DNA of 64,000 nt from Microbacterium sp. (GTDB taxonomy: Bacteria; Actinomycetota; Actinomycetes; Actinomycetales; Microbacteriaceae). Below, piece by piece: positions 20,224 to 29,004 of the stretch. The translations under genes and the position numbers were made by a program. The DNA lies in contig JAPSKH010000001.1 of assembly GCA_031177765.1 (NCBI GenBank), forward strand, positions 128,323-192,322. The letters are read 5' to 3'. How positions within the stretch are numbered: the stretch's first letter is position 1; each line of letters begins with the position of its first letter. The notes beneath the pieces are model-generated. The model did not search any database. It saw only the letters and a list, made by a program, of their open reading frames with translations, and was not told where the DNA came from.

Positions 20224-21443
20224 CGAGCGTCTCCCACCTCGGCGAGGGCCCGGTCCATCCGGGCGAGTGCTTCGTCGATGTCGGCCCGCTCGTGCGCGCG
20301 ATTGACGTACACCACCGAGTAGAGCGAGACACCGTGGCGATAGCCGGCACGCAGGATCTCTTGCAGGATCGCCGGGTCCGTGGCGGTGATCTGCGGGCAG
20401 ACCGGCTCCCCTCTCAGCGCGGCTGGAACGCCGTGCTTCGCGAGAAGCGTGTTGAGGCCCCCGAACAGCTGCGCCCCGCGGCGCCGCAGAACGCCGATGA
20501 CGTCCTCGTCGCGATACGCCGTCATGACGGCCATCGCCGCGGCGAGCGAGAGCGTCTCGCCCGCATACGTCGAGCTGACCACCACCTGGCCCCGGTCGAG
20601 CACGGAGAGCACGTCGCGCCGGCCGCTGTACACCGCCAACGGCATGCCGTTGGCGATGCCTTTGCCGTACACAGCCAGGTCCGGCAGCACCCCCGAGTAC
20701 TCCGCCATGCCGCCGACCGCGACCCGGAAACCGGTGACCATCTCGTCGTACGCCAGCAGCGCTCCATGCTCATCGGCCAGGTGACGAAGGAACTCGTAGA
20801 ATCCGCTGCTCCGCGGCAGATCGGCGTAGTCCGCCGCCACGAGGATCACGGCGATGTCGTGGCCGTGATCGCGGAACACCCCCTCGAGCGCTTCGCGGTC
20901 TTCCCACGGAATCTGATGGTGCAGCTCCGCCAGGACGCGCGGCACGCCGGCGACGTCGGACGCCTGCGTCCCCGGGAGCACCCGAGCTCCCGGGGCCAGC
21001 GCGTTGAGCCAGCCGTTGTAGCCGATCTGCACGACCCGATCACGCCCGGTGAAGGCGCGGGCGACGCGGATGACCGCCGCAAGCGCCTCTCCCCCGGTCT
21101 TGAGGAATCGGACCGCCTCGGCGCCGGGCACGAGCTCGCAGAACAGCTCCGCAGCGCGCGTCTCCAGAGGGTGCGGATGGCCGAACAGGATGCCGTCCGA
21201 GAGCTGCGCGGCGATCGCGGCATCGACCCCCGGATCGGCGTAGCCGAGGGTCACCGGACCGAGGGCGTTGCGGAAGTCGATGAATTCACGGCCGCTGTCG
21301 TCCCACACACGGCACCCCCTGCCCCGGACGATCACCTCGGGCTCCTCGGGAAGCAGGAAAGGGGCCTTCGAGTTCGTACTGGAGCCGAGGGGGATCACCG
21401 CGAGCGCGCGCTCTCGCCATGTCTTCGGACGCGTGTCGGTCAT
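20220..21443 (-). CDS. Class III aminotransferase (GSA-aminomutase-like)
   Basis: A 407-residue PLP enzyme of the class III (ornithine/GSA) fold. Visible are the cofactor segment KTGGEALAAVIRVARA, the LLAYDEMVTGFR motif with the Asp that contacts the pyridine nitrogen, and the Schiff-base lysine in AVYGKGIANGMPL. It resembles glutamate-1-semialdehyde aminomutase, but its place in a sugar locus suggests amino-group transfer on a sugar-derived keto compound (inference). ATG 21443 is chosen because it overlaps the previous stop (ATGA) and gives a normal N-terminus (TDTRPKTWRERAL). Confidence 0.8.
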   Translation of the reverse strand: MTDTRPKTWRERALAVIPLGSSTNSKAPFLLPEEPEVIVRGRGCRVWDDSGREFIDFRNALGPVTLGYADPGVDAAIAAQLSDGILFGHPHPLETRAAELFCELVPGAEAVRFLKTGGEALAAVIRVARAFTGRDRVVQIGYNGWLNALAPGARVLPGTQASDVAGVPRVLAELHHQIPWEDREALEGVFRDHGHDIAVILVAADYADLPRSSGFYEFLRHLADEHGALLAYDEMVTGFRVAVGGMAEYSGVLPDLAVYGKGIANGMPLAVYSGRRDVLSVLDRGQVVVSSTYAGETLSLAAAMAVMTAYRDEDVIGVLRRRGAQLFGGLNTLLAKHGVPAALRGEPVCPQITATDPAILQEILRAGYRHGVSLYSVVYVNRAHERADIDEALARMDRALAEVGDAR

Positions 21444-22477
21444 CGCGCGCCGACCGGGAGTGCGTCGAGGGACACCACGGCGCCTCCCGCGGCATCCGAA
21501 GCCTGCGCGGCCTTCACGATCTCGAGGGTGCGGATACCCGCACCCGCGTCCGGTATAGGCGGGCGACCGTCGCGCACCGCGTCCACGAACTCGGTCAGCA
21601 GGAGGAAGTCGAGGTCGCTTCCTGTCGGAGTCCACGTCTCCCCGGTCGTGTCATGCCCGCTCACACCCTTCGCGAACGGACTCACCGTCACGGTCCCGCG
21701 CTCGGCGACGATCTGCAGCGTCAGCCCGCCCCACGTGGCGGAGCTCATGGGCCAGCTCCAGGAGCAGTCGATGGTCGCCACCACGCCACTGGGATACGTG
21801 ATGCTCACCAGTCCCCCCGTCTCGACGCCCGGCGCCGTGTCCGCATGCAGGATGCGATTGGATACCGCGCGGACGGCGGCGGCGCGCTCACCGAGAAGCT
21901 CGTCGAACAGGTCCGCGCAGTGGACGACGTGATCGACGAGGGCGCCGCCGCCCGCGAGCGCGGCGTCGGTGAACCACGCTCTATCCCCGGGAAGCTTGCC
22001 GTTGTTCACACCCGTGACGCCCAGCACGCGACCCAGCGACCCGCTTCGCACCCGGTCGAGGACGTCGCGGAACTCCGGCGCGAAGCGCACGGGATACGCC
22101 ACCGCGAGGTGGACCCCCGCTTGTTCGCAGGCATCCCGCATCTCAGCGGCGTCGGCGAGCGAAGTGGCCAGCGGCTTCTCGCACAGAACATGCGCGCCGG
22201 CCTCGGCGGCGCGGATCACCAGGTCGCGGTGCGCCGCGTTCTCGGCGGTGACGACGACGGCGTCTGGTCTCCACGAGAACGCCTCCTCGTACGTGTCGAC
22301 GTAGTCGACACCCAGCAGTGCGGCCAGCTTCGCGCCTCGTGGCGCCTCGTCGGGAGCACGTCGCCCGTCTGGGTCGGCCGCCAGCACCTCGACGCCCGGC
22401 ATCCGCCGCAGGACGTCGACGTAGCTGATCGCATGCGTGTGCGCGAAAGACAGGACAGCGATCCTGACGGCCCTCAT
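21440..22477 (-). CDS. Gfo/Idh/MocA family oxidoreductase
   Basis: A 345-residue NAD(P)-dependent oxidoreductase. The Rossmann part is recognisable although the first loop is modified (VLSFAHTHAISYVDVLR). The EKP motif is intact (VLCEKPLATS), and the catalytic-side segment is GGGALVDHVVHCADLF. Substrates of the family are sugars, cyclitols and their derivatives. GAGGAGGG lies just before the ATG, which overlaps the preceding stop (ATGA). Third gene of the minus-strand operon, after the ROK regulator and another Gfo/Idh/MocA gene. Confidence 0.85.
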   Translation of the reverse strand: MRAVRIAVLSFAHTHAISYVDVLRRMPGVEVLAADPDGRRAPDEAPRGAKLAALLGVDYVDTYEEAFSWRPDAVVVTAENAAHRDLVIRAAEAGAHVLCEKPLATSLADAAEMRDACEQAGVHLAVAYPVRFAPEFRDVLDRVRSGSLGRVLGVTGVNNGKLPGDRAWFTDAALAGGGALVDHVVHCADLFDELLGERAAAVRAVSNRILHADTAPGVETGGLVSITYPSGVVATIDCSWSWPMSSATWGGLTLQIVAERGTVTVSPFAKGVSGHDTTGETWTPTGSDLDFLLLTEFVDAVRDGRPPIPDAGAGIRTLEIVKAAQASDAAGGAVVSLDALPVGAR

Positions 22478-23460
22478 CGGATTCCCTCCTCGAGGGTGAC
22501 GGGCGAGCCCGTGGCGAGCGAGGCATAGGCGGCATCGGTGACCGCGACGGCGGCAACCGCATCGGCGGGGCCGACGGCGGCATCCGCACCTGCCGTGATC
22601 GAGGCGACGAAGTCGGCGATCTCGCGACGGTAAGGAGTGTCGCCGGAGGACACGGGTGGCAGGTACTGTTCCGCTTCGGCGGCGACGGTGTCCACCAGCA
22701 GTGCCTGGTCGGCGGAGCTGCTGTATGTCAGGCGCCCTTCCGTGCCCGAGACCTCGACGCCCACCCGGAACGGCGTGCCTTGCGGCAGCCAGCTCCCCTG
22801 GATGTGGCTGATGACGCCACTGGCGTGCGTGAGGACGACATGCGCGGTGACCGGTTGAGGGACGGCGCCTTTCGCGGTCGTCGGGTTCTGCGAGGCGTAC
22901 ACCGACGTGACGGGGCCGGCGTACCACAGCGCCTGGTCGATGTCGTGGATCATCAGGTCACGCACGATTCCGCCGCCGGCGCTCTCGCGGAAGAACCATG
23001 GCGACGTGGGCGCCGATCCCATCCGGTAGAACCGCTGCGTGGCGAGCCTCCCGATCGCGCCGGCGGCGACACGCTCCTTGATCGCGCGGTACTCGTCGAA
23101 GTATCGGACCACGTGTGCCGGAAAGAGCCTCACGCCGGCAGCCTCCGCCGCATCGGCCAGCTCTCGCGCCTCGGAGGCGCTGGGCGCGAGCGGCTTCTCG
23201 CAGATGACGTCGAGTCCCGCGGCGATGGCGGCGCTCACCAGGTCGACATGGGTGTCGGTGGGCGTGACGATGTCGACGATGTCGGCGTGCGCGAACAGGT
23301 CTCCGAGCGAGTCGGCGACGGTGAATCCGTACATCGTCGCCAGCTGCTGGGCGCCATGGTGGGAGTGCACCCGGACGTTCGCTCCGAGCGCCCGCCAGGC
23401 GTCGGCGTGGACATGGGAGATGCCGCCGGCGCCGATGAGGCCGACGTTGAGTTGTCGCAT
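22474..23460 (-). CDS. Gfo/Idh/MocA family oxidoreductase
   Basis: A 328-residue enzyme with a standard NAD(P)-binding start (NVGLIGAGGISHVHADAW), the EKP motif (VICEKPLAPS) and a GGGIVRDLMIHDIDQALWY catalytic segment containing the D-x-x-x-H pattern. Together with the next gene it forms a tandem pair of different members of the family; such pairs often carry out oxidation and later reduction on the same carbon skeleton. It starts 21 nt after the ROK regulator stop, so the two are probably cotranscribed. Confidence 0.87.
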   Translation of the reverse strand: MRQLNVGLIGAGGISHVHADAWRALGANVRVHSHHGAQQLATMYGFTVADSLGDLFAHADIVDIVTPTDTHVDLVSAAIAAGLDVICEKPLAPSASEARELADAAEAAGVRLFPAHVVRYFDEYRAIKERVAAGAIGRLATQRFYRMGSAPTSPWFFRESAGGGIVRDLMIHDIDQALWYAGPVTSVYASQNPTTAKGAVPQPVTAHVVLTHASGVISHIQGSWLPQGTPFRVGVEVSGTEGRLTYSSSADQALLVDTVAAEAEQYLPPVSSGDTPYRREIADFVASITAGADAAVGPADAVAAVAVTDAAYASLATGSPVTLEEGIR

Positions 23461-23481
23461 CAGAATCCTCGTCGGAAGTGA

Positions 23482-24663
23482 TCAGGTGGGGATGGCGGCG
23501 GAGGGCGTCCGCTCGGGCGTGGCCGGGTGCGGCACGGTGTTCAGCGGTGTGACGGGGGGAGCCGGCATGCCGCCGAATCCGTAGATGCTCGCCGTGCATC
23601 GGGTGAACGCGAAGACGAGCGCGCCGTGAGCGGCGGCGTCCGGCCCCAGGCGCGCCGCCACGATGGGGATGTCGAACGGGAGCGCGATGCGTCGCGTCAC
23701 AGCCGAACGCAGCGGCGTCAGCAGCCGCTCACGCGCCAGCGACACTCCGCCGCCGATGACCACCAGCGCCGGGTCGACCGCCATCACGAGCGTCGCGATG
23801 CCCCGCGCCAGCTCCTCGATGAAGGCGTCCAGTTCTGTACGGGCGGCCTGGTCGCCTTCCTCCGCCTGCTGGAACACCGATTCAGCGGAGTCGGCGCTGT
23901 GCCACTCGATTTGCCCGGTCTGCGCGTCCCAGCCGCGGAACGCGAGCCGCCCGATGTCGCCGGCGACGTTGTGGACACCGCGTCGCGGCGTGCCGGCGAG
24001 GATCAGTCCCGCCGCGACGCGATTGCCCACCGACAGGTAGAGCACGTCGTCGACGAGCCGCGCCGCGCCGAGATGATGCTCCGCGACGGCCGCCAGACGC
24101 ACGCCGTTGTCGATGACGACGGGGCACGAGAAAGCCGCGTGCAGGTGTCCGGCGACGTCGATACCCGACCACGTCGGAAGCACGACGGATGCCACGACCC
24201 TGCCGGCGTCATCGACGATCCCGGGCAGCGCGACGCCGATGGCGCGCAGATGCGAGGGCTCCACGCCCGCCTCGCGCAGGGTGTGTTCGATGTCGGCGAC
24301 AACATCCAGCAGCTGCGCCGCACCATCCTCGTCAGGGTTCAGCCCCGCGAACGAGCGCTGCGCCCGCACGCCACCGGCGAGATCCGACAGGACGATGCGG
24401 ATGCTGTGGACACCCACGTCCACGCCGGCCACGACGCCCGCCGACGCGTCGAACGAGAATCTGCGCGCGGGCCGGCCCGCGCCACGCGCCGGGGTGACCG
24501 GCGCATCGCGTACCAGGCCTGCGTCCCACAGTGGCGCCAGGCTCGTCTCGACGGAGGTGCGGGAGATGTCCAGCGCGCGGGCGAGCTCGCTCACGGTGTG
24601 GGATCCGTGGTCGCGGAGGCGAAGAGCGAGCCGGAGCGTGACAGGCGACGTCGGCTGGAGCAT
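23482..24663 (-). CDS. ROK-family transcriptional regulator
   Basis: A 393-residue protein with an N-terminal winged helix (about 15-65, TVSELARALDISRTSVETSL) and a ROK sugar-sensing domain. Two kinase features are missing: the ND motif is DNG (VVIDNGVRLAA) and the zinc-binding CxCGxxGC cluster is absent, so it is a sensor and not a kinase. It is the first gene of the minus-strand operon and faces the solute-binding-protein gene across a 195-nt control region. The natural inference is that it represses both arms until the sugar is present. AAGGAGGG precedes the ATG. Confidence 0.85.
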   Translation of the reverse strand: MLQPTSPVTLRLALRLRDHGSHTVSELARALDISRTSVETSLAPLWDAGLVRDAPVTPARGAGRPARRFSFDASAGVVAGVDVGVHSIRIVLSDLAGGVRAQRSFAGLNPDEDGAAQLLDVVADIEHTLREAGVEPSHLRAIGVALPGIVDDAGRVVASVVLPTWSGIDVAGHLHAAFSCPVVIDNGVRLAAVAEHHLGAARLVDDVLYLSVGNRVAAGLILAGTPRRGVHNVAGDIGRLAFRGWDAQTGQIEWHSADSAESVFQQAEEGDQAARTELDAFIEELARGIATLVMAVDPALVVIGGGVSLARERLLTPLRSAVTRRIALPFDIPIVAARLGPDAAAHGALVFAFTRCTASIYGFGGMPAPPVTPLNTVPHPATPERTPSAAIPT

Positions 24664-24698
24664 CCGCCCTCCTTCCTGGTCCGGTGAGCGGTGGGCTC

Positions 24699-24704
24699 AA
24701 ATTA
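24699..24704 (-). promoter_or_regulatory. -10 candidate for the ROK operon
   Basis: TAATTT on the minus strand, 35 nt before the ROK start codon. No good -35 hexamer is visible. Confidence 0.35.
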
Positions 24705-24745
24705 GCACAGCGCGTCAGCGGAATCCATGGTCCGCTCACGCCGGG

Positions 24746-24779
24746 GTAACGGTTGCGAAACAAAGACGTTACGCGAAAC
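24746..24779. promoter_or_regulatory. Operator-like repeats in the divergent control region
   Basis: GTAACG (24746-24751) and CGTTAC (24767-24772) form an inverted repeat with a 15-nt spacer. GCGAAAC occurs twice in direct orientation (24755-24761 and 24773-24779), 18 nt apart. The cluster abuts the -35 of the solute-binding-protein promoter, a good place for a ROK repressor. Confidence 0.5.
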
Positions 24780-24781
24780 GC

Positions 24782-24812
24782 TTGACCAATTATCACCGAC
24801 CACTGTCATAAT
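24782..24812 (+). promoter_or_regulatory. Promoter of the sugar ABC operon
   Basis: TTGACC (24782-24787) and CATAAT (24807-24812) with a 19-nt spacer (18 if TCATAA is used). The predicted 5' UTR to the ATG at 24859 is about 40 nt. Confidence 0.6.
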
Positions 24813-24858
24813 GGCGACCGGGTCCACAGTGCTACACGAGAATCTGCGAAGGAGCATC

Positions 24859-26091
24859 ATGCGTGTTGGGAAGTTCATGACGGCGGCGGTCGGTCTCACA
24901 GCCGTGGGGCTGCTCGCCGGCTGCGCGGGAGGAGCCGGCGAGGCCGGCGGTGACCAGCGGGTGACGCTGTGGATGTATCCGGTGATCGCCGACGAGAAGA
25001 AGCACAAGGAATTCTGGGACGCCACGATCGAGGCGTTCGAGGCTGAGCACGAGGGCATCGACGTCGAGTACGAGATCTTCCCCTGGGCCAATCGCGACGA
25101 GAGCCTCCAGACGGCCATCGCCGCGAACAAGGGCCCGGATCTGGTGTATCTGGTCCCCGACCAGCTGGCGGCCTACGAGAACTCCATCGAGCCCCTGGAC
25201 GACTACCTCAGCGAGGACCGCATCTCGGACCTCCTCGACAACGTCAAGACCTCCATCACGCTGGAGCCGGGCATCATGGGTGCGCCGGTGCTCACCAGCG
25301 CCATGACGCTGCTGTGCAACCCCGCCGCGTTCGAGGCGGCCGGCGTATCGGAGTTCCCCGAGACGTGGGGCGACGTGCTGGAGATGGCTCCGCAGTTCGT
25401 CGAGGCGGGGATGTACGCGCTGGCCTACCCCGCATCAGCGGAGAACACCCTCAACATGACCTTCTACCCGCTGCTCTGGCAGGCGGGTGGCGAGGTGTAC
25501 ACCGAAGACGGCGAAGTCGGTTTCAACAGTGAGGAAGGGCTCGAGGCTCTGACGTTCCTCACCGACCTGGCGGGAATGGGGGCTCTCGAGCCGAGCGTGC
25601 TCACCAGCCAGGTGCCGATCGAGCAGACCCCGCTGGCGCAGGGCAAGGTCGGGTGCACCTGGAACAACTCCGTCGTCGAGCTCGAGCCCTTCTGGGGCGA
25701 GGACATCGCCGTCCTGCCTCCGCTGACCGAGGAGAAGTCGGTTGCGTACGGCACCGTCGGGTCGCTCTCGATGCTGAAGAGCTCGAAGAGCAAGGACGCC
25801 GCAGCTCAGTTCGCCGAGTTCGCCACCAGCGCCGAGGTCCTGGAGCCCTACCTGCTCGAGGCCGGATTCTTCTCGGCGCTGAAGTCCACCGAGCCGCTGC
25901 ACGCGCCCGACACCCTTCTGGGTCAGGTCGAGCAGTACGTGCCGGACACGACGGTGGGCGAGCTCGCGACGAGCTCCCGCGCACTCATGGGGGTGCTCTC
26001 TCCCGAGATCCAAGCGGCCCTGCTGGGTGCGAAGACCCCGGAGGAAGCGCTCGACGCGGCCGCGGCGGCAGCCGAACCGCTTCTGAAGTAG
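24859..26091 (+). CDS. ABC sugar importer, solute-binding lipoprotein
   Basis: A 410-residue family 1 extracellular solute-binding protein. The signal peptide ends in a lipobox LLAGC, so the mature protein is tethered to the outer face of the membrane. The rest has the usual periplasmic-binding-protein pattern with aromatic residues for sugar stacking (TLWMYP, FYPLLWQAGGEVY, TWNNSVVELEPFW). ATG 24859 is chosen because GAAGGAG lies 4 nt upstream and it starts the signal peptide; the frame is open further upstream through the promoter. It heads the plus-strand arm and is followed by a hairpin, as often seen for binding proteins made in excess. Confidence 0.9.
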   Translation: MRVGKFMTAAVGLTAVGLLAGCAGGAGEAGGDQRVTLWMYPVIADEKKHKEFWDATIEAFEAEHEGIDVEYEIFPWANRDESLQTAIAANKGPDLVYLVPDQLAAYENSIEPLDDYLSEDRISDLLDNVKTSITLEPGIMGAPVLTSAMTLLCNPAAFEAAGVSEFPETWGDVLEMAPQFVEAGMYALAYPASAENTLNMTFYPLLWQAGGEVYTEDGEVGFNSEEGLEALTFLTDLAGMGALEPSVLTSQVPIEQTPLAQGKVGCTWNNSVVELEPFWGEDIAVLPPLTEEKSVAYGTVGSLSMLKSSKSKDAAAQFAEFATSAEVLEPYLLEAGFFSALKSTEPLHAPDTLLGQVEQYVPDTTVGELATSSRALMGVLSPEIQAALLGAKTPEEALDAAAAAAEPLLK

Positions 26092-26100
26092 CCGGCGAAC

Positions 26101-26130
26101 GAGGGGCGTGCGCCTTCCTGCACGCCCCTC
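26101..26130 (+). other. Intercistronic hairpin after the binding-protein gene
   Basis: An 11-bp perfect stem (GAGGGGCGTGC/GCACGCCCCTC) with an 8-nt loop, 9 nt after the binding-protein stop and 19 nt before the permease start. No T-run follows. Probably an mRNA-stabilising or partial-termination element that keeps the binding protein in excess over the permeases. Confidence 0.65.
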
Positions 26131-26149
26131 TCGATGTGAAGGATCGACG

Positions 26150-27085
26150 ATGACGACGGCACCACCGCTGGCGGCTCCTCCGAGAATCGACCCTCCTCTC
26201 GGCAGAGCGCCGGGAAGAGCCTCCCGGATTCTGGCGCGTCGTGAAGCGCGCATCGCGCTTCTGTTCGTCCTGCCGGCGTTCCTGCTGTTCCTGGCGTTCC
26301 GGTTCGGTCCGACGATCGTCGGGATCGCCCTGAGTCTGTTCGACTACGACATCTCCGGGGAGATCGCGTGGCGGGGACTGGAGAACTTCGAACGCCTCGT
26401 GACCGATCCGCTGTTCTGGCGTGCCCTGACCACGACGGTTCTCTACACGACCTTCGCTGTTCCGCTCTCGCTCGTGCTGTCCACGGTGATGGCGCTCGGG
26501 GTGCGACGGGCGTTCAAGGGATCGCGCTTCTTCCGCTCGCTGTTCTTCCTCCCGGTCATCACCTCGCTTGTGCTCGCGGGCTCGATCTTCGTCTGGATCT
26601 TCTCCGCCAACGGACCCTGGTCGGCTCTGATGACCCCTCTCGGGCTCGGCGGCTCGTGGCTGGCGAGCACCGTCCTCGTGGTGCCGGCCGTGGTCGTCGT
26701 CGGGGTCTGGTCGCGCTTCGGCTACGGGATGATGATCATGATCGCGGCCATGCAGGACATCCCGCGAGAACTCGAGGAGGCCGCACTCGTCGACGGGGCC
26801 AGCGCCTGGCAGCGCTTCCGATGGATCATCCTTCCGCACCTGCGGCCGACGGTCTTCTTCCTCGCCGTCATCGAGACGACGGCGGCCTTCCAGGTCTTCG
26901 ACGTCATCTACGTGATGACCCAGGGAGGCCCGGCGAACGCCAGCTACTCGCTGGTCTACCTCATCTACGACCAGGGCTTCCGCTACTTCGACTACGGGTA
27001 TGCGGCGGCGGCCGGCGTCGCCCTGTTCGTCATGACTCTCGTCGTCGCGCTCATCCAGCGCCTCGTGATCGGAAAGCAGAAATGA
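26150..27085 (+). CDS. ABC sugar importer, permease 1 (MalF-like)
   Basis: A 311-residue inner-membrane permease with six predicted membrane segments. The cytoplasmic EAA loop that docks the ATPase is visible: LEEAALVDGASAWQRFRWI followed by LPHLRP. The first segment (IALLFVLPAFLLFLAF) follows a Pro/Arg-rich N-terminus. GAAGGA lies 6 nt before ATG 26150. The stop overlaps the start of the second permease (ATGA), as is usual for the heterodimer. No ATPase gene is present; a shared MsiK-type ATPase elsewhere is likely. Confidence 0.9.
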   Translation: MTTAPPLAAPPRIDPPLGRAPGRASRILARREARIALLFVLPAFLLFLAFRFGPTIVGIALSLFDYDISGEIAWRGLENFERLVTDPLFWRALTTTVLYTTFAVPLSLVLSTVMALGVRRAFKGSRFFRSLFFLPVITSLVLAGSIFVWIFSANGPWSALMTPLGLGGSWLASTVLVVPAVVVVGVWSRFGYGMMIMIAAMQDIPRELEEAALVDGASAWQRFRWIILPHLRPTVFFLAVIETTAAFQVFDVIYVMTQGGPANASYSLVYLIYDQGFRYFDYGYAAAAGVALFVMTLVVALIQRLVIGKQK

Positions 27086-27951
27086 CAACGACGGCCACGG
27101 CGCACCTGCGCCGACGATCGTACCGGGCGCTCGAGCCCACGGGCCTGGGCATCGTCATCCGCTGGGTGTGGCTGAGCGTCGCGGCGATCTTCAGCTTCTT
27201 CCCCTTCTATGCCATGGTCGTGCTGAGCCTGAAGCCCGGCATGGTCGTCGACTTCCCGCAGTCGCTCCTCCCGTGGGGTGATCTCTCCTTCGCGTCCTAC
27301 GAGCAGGTCCTGTCAGGACAGAACATCCTGCTGTGGCTGTTCAACACCCTGGTGTATTCGCTCGTTTCGGTCGTCGCGGTGCTGCTGCTGTCGACTTTCG
27401 CGGGATACGCGTTCGCGAAGAAGCGGTTCGCCGGCAAGGAGGTCATCTTCTGGTCGTTCTTGGCAATGGTGATGGTGCCGTTCCAGGTCACGCTCATCCC
27501 GACGTTCATCCTCATGGCCGGGCTCGGGGGCGTGAACGAGTACTGGGGCCTGATCCTGCCGACGCTCGCCAACGCGCAGGCGGTCTTCCTGATGCGTCAG
27601 TTCATCAGCGGGTTGCCTGATGAGCTCTTCGAGGCGGCCAAGATCGACGGCGCCGGAGAGTTCCGCATCGTGATGCAGATCGTTCTGCCGCTGTGCAAGC
27701 CCGTGCTGGCCACACTCGGGATCTTCGTCTTCCTGTGGCACTGGAACGACTTCCTCTGGCCGCTGATCATCGCGAAGTCGAATGACATGTTCACGCTCAC
27801 CGTCGGAATCTCGTCGCTGCACGAGCAGAACGTGCCGCTGAGCGTCATGCTCGCGGGATCCGTCGTCGCCCTCGTACCCATCTTCCTGGCCTACCTCGTG
27901 GCCCAGAGGTACGTGCAGGAAGGCGTCACAGGAACAGGCATCAAGGGCTGA
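27082..27951 (+). CDS. ABC sugar importer, permease 2 (MalG-like)
   Basis: A 289-residue permease, partner of the previous one, with six predicted membrane segments. The EAA loop is LFEAAKIDGAGEFRIVMQI followed by LPLCKP. The segments FPFYAMVVLSLKP near the N-terminus and WHWNDFLWPLI near the C-terminus are typical of MalG-type proteins. It overlaps the previous stop by 4 nt. The epimerase gene begins 18 nt downstream, linking uptake to catabolism in one transcript. Confidence 0.9.
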   Translation: MTTTATAHLRRRSYRALEPTGLGIVIRWVWLSVAAIFSFFPFYAMVVLSLKPGMVVDFPQSLLPWGDLSFASYEQVLSGQNILLWLFNTLVYSLVSVVAVLLLSTFAGYAFAKKRFAGKEVIFWSFLAMVMVPFQVTLIPTFILMAGLGGVNEYWGLILPTLANAQAVFLMRQFISGLPDELFEAAKIDGAGEFRIVMQIVLPLCKPVLATLGIFVFLWHWNDFLWPLIIAKSNDMFTLTVGISSLHEQNVPLSVMLAGSVVALVPIFLAYLVAQRYVQEGVTGTGIKG

Positions 27952-27969
27952 GGAATGGAAGGAACGGCA

Positions 27970-29004
27970 GTGAGCACACGAGGGTTCGCCTCGGAAGCGG
28001 AGTTGGAGTCGGCTCTGAGCCTGCCCAGCGACCGGCTGGTGGAGGACATGGCGTCAGGAGCCGGCGACCTGGTGATCCTGGGTGCCGGCGGGAAGATGGG
28101 TCCTACCCTCGCCATGCTGGCGAGGAGGGCCATGGATGCCGCAGGCCGCACCGACGACCGCGTACACGCGGTGTCCCGGTTCGGCGACGAGGGTGTCCGC
28201 ATGCGGCTGGCTGCGGCGGGTGTCGACGTCGTCCCCTTCGACCTTGTCGCGAACGACGATCTCTCGGTGCTTCCCGACGGCTCGAACGTGATCTTCATGG
28301 TGGGAGCGAAGTTCGGCGCCGCGACGAACGCCTCGTGGGCATGGGAAGTGAACGCAGCGCTTCCCGATCGAGTCGCGCGTCGCTATCGCGACAGCTCCCT
28401 CTCGGTGCTCTCGACGGGGAACGTCTATCCGTTCGTGCCGGCTTCCTCAGGAGGCGCGTCGGAGGAGGTCGCACCCGCGCCGATCGGCGAGTACGCGCAG
28501 TCGTGCCTCGGCAGAGAGCGCGTGTTCGAGTTCGGCGCGCAGGAACGCGGCACGCGGGTGGCCGTCATCCGGCTCAACTACGCCGTGGACCTGCGGTACG
28601 GCGTGCTGGCCGACATCGGCAGCGCTGTTCGGGACGGCGATCCCATCTCGCTCGCCACCGCCAACGTCAACGTCGTGTGGCAGGGCTACGCGAACGAGGT
28701 GGTGCTGCGCAGCCTCACCCATGCTTCGCCGGATGTCTTCACGGTCAACCTCACCGGGCCGGAGCTGCTGAGCGTGGAGTCCGTGGCGCGCCGGTTCGCA
28801 CAGCTCCTCGACTGCGACGTCACTTTCGCCGATGAGCCCCAGCCGACCGCTCTGCTGAGCGACTCACGTCGCTGCATGGCTCTGTTCGGATACCCGCCGG
28901 TCTCCGCCGAGACCCTGATCCGATGGCAGGCGGCGTGGCTGCGCGACGGGCTCCCGCTGACAGCGAAGCCGACGAAGTGGGCCGTGCGAGACGGGAAGTT
29001 CTGA
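27970..29004 (+). CDS. NAD-dependent epimerase/dehydratase-family protein
   Basis: A 344-residue extended short-chain dehydrogenase-like protein. The dinucleotide loop is VILGAGGKMGPTLA. The canonical YxxxK is hard to place: the candidate region reads STGNVYPFVP and later EYAQSCLGRERVFE, in which the Lys of YxxxK appears to be missing or changed. It may therefore be a dehydrogenase of unusual type. GTG 27970 is preferred over ATG 27955 because GGAAGG lies 7 nt before it. The stop overlaps the next ATG by one base. In the sugar locus it could oxidise or epimerise the imported sugar. Confidence 0.7.
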   Translation: MSTRGFASEAELESALSLPSDRLVEDMASGAGDLVILGAGGKMGPTLAMLARRAMDAAGRTDDRVHAVSRFGDEGVRMRLAAAGVDVVPFDLVANDDLSVLPDGSNVIFMVGAKFGAATNASWAWEVNAALPDRVARRYRDSSLSVLSTGNVYPFVPASSGGASEEVAPAPIGEYAQSCLGRERVFEFGAQERGTRVAVIRLNYAVDLRYGVLADIGSAVRDGDPISLATANVNVVWQGYANEVVLRSLTHASPDVFTVNLTGPELLSVESVARRFAQLLDCDVTFADEPQPTALLSDSRRCMALFGYPPVSAETLIRWQAAWLRDGLPLTAKPTKWAVRDGKF

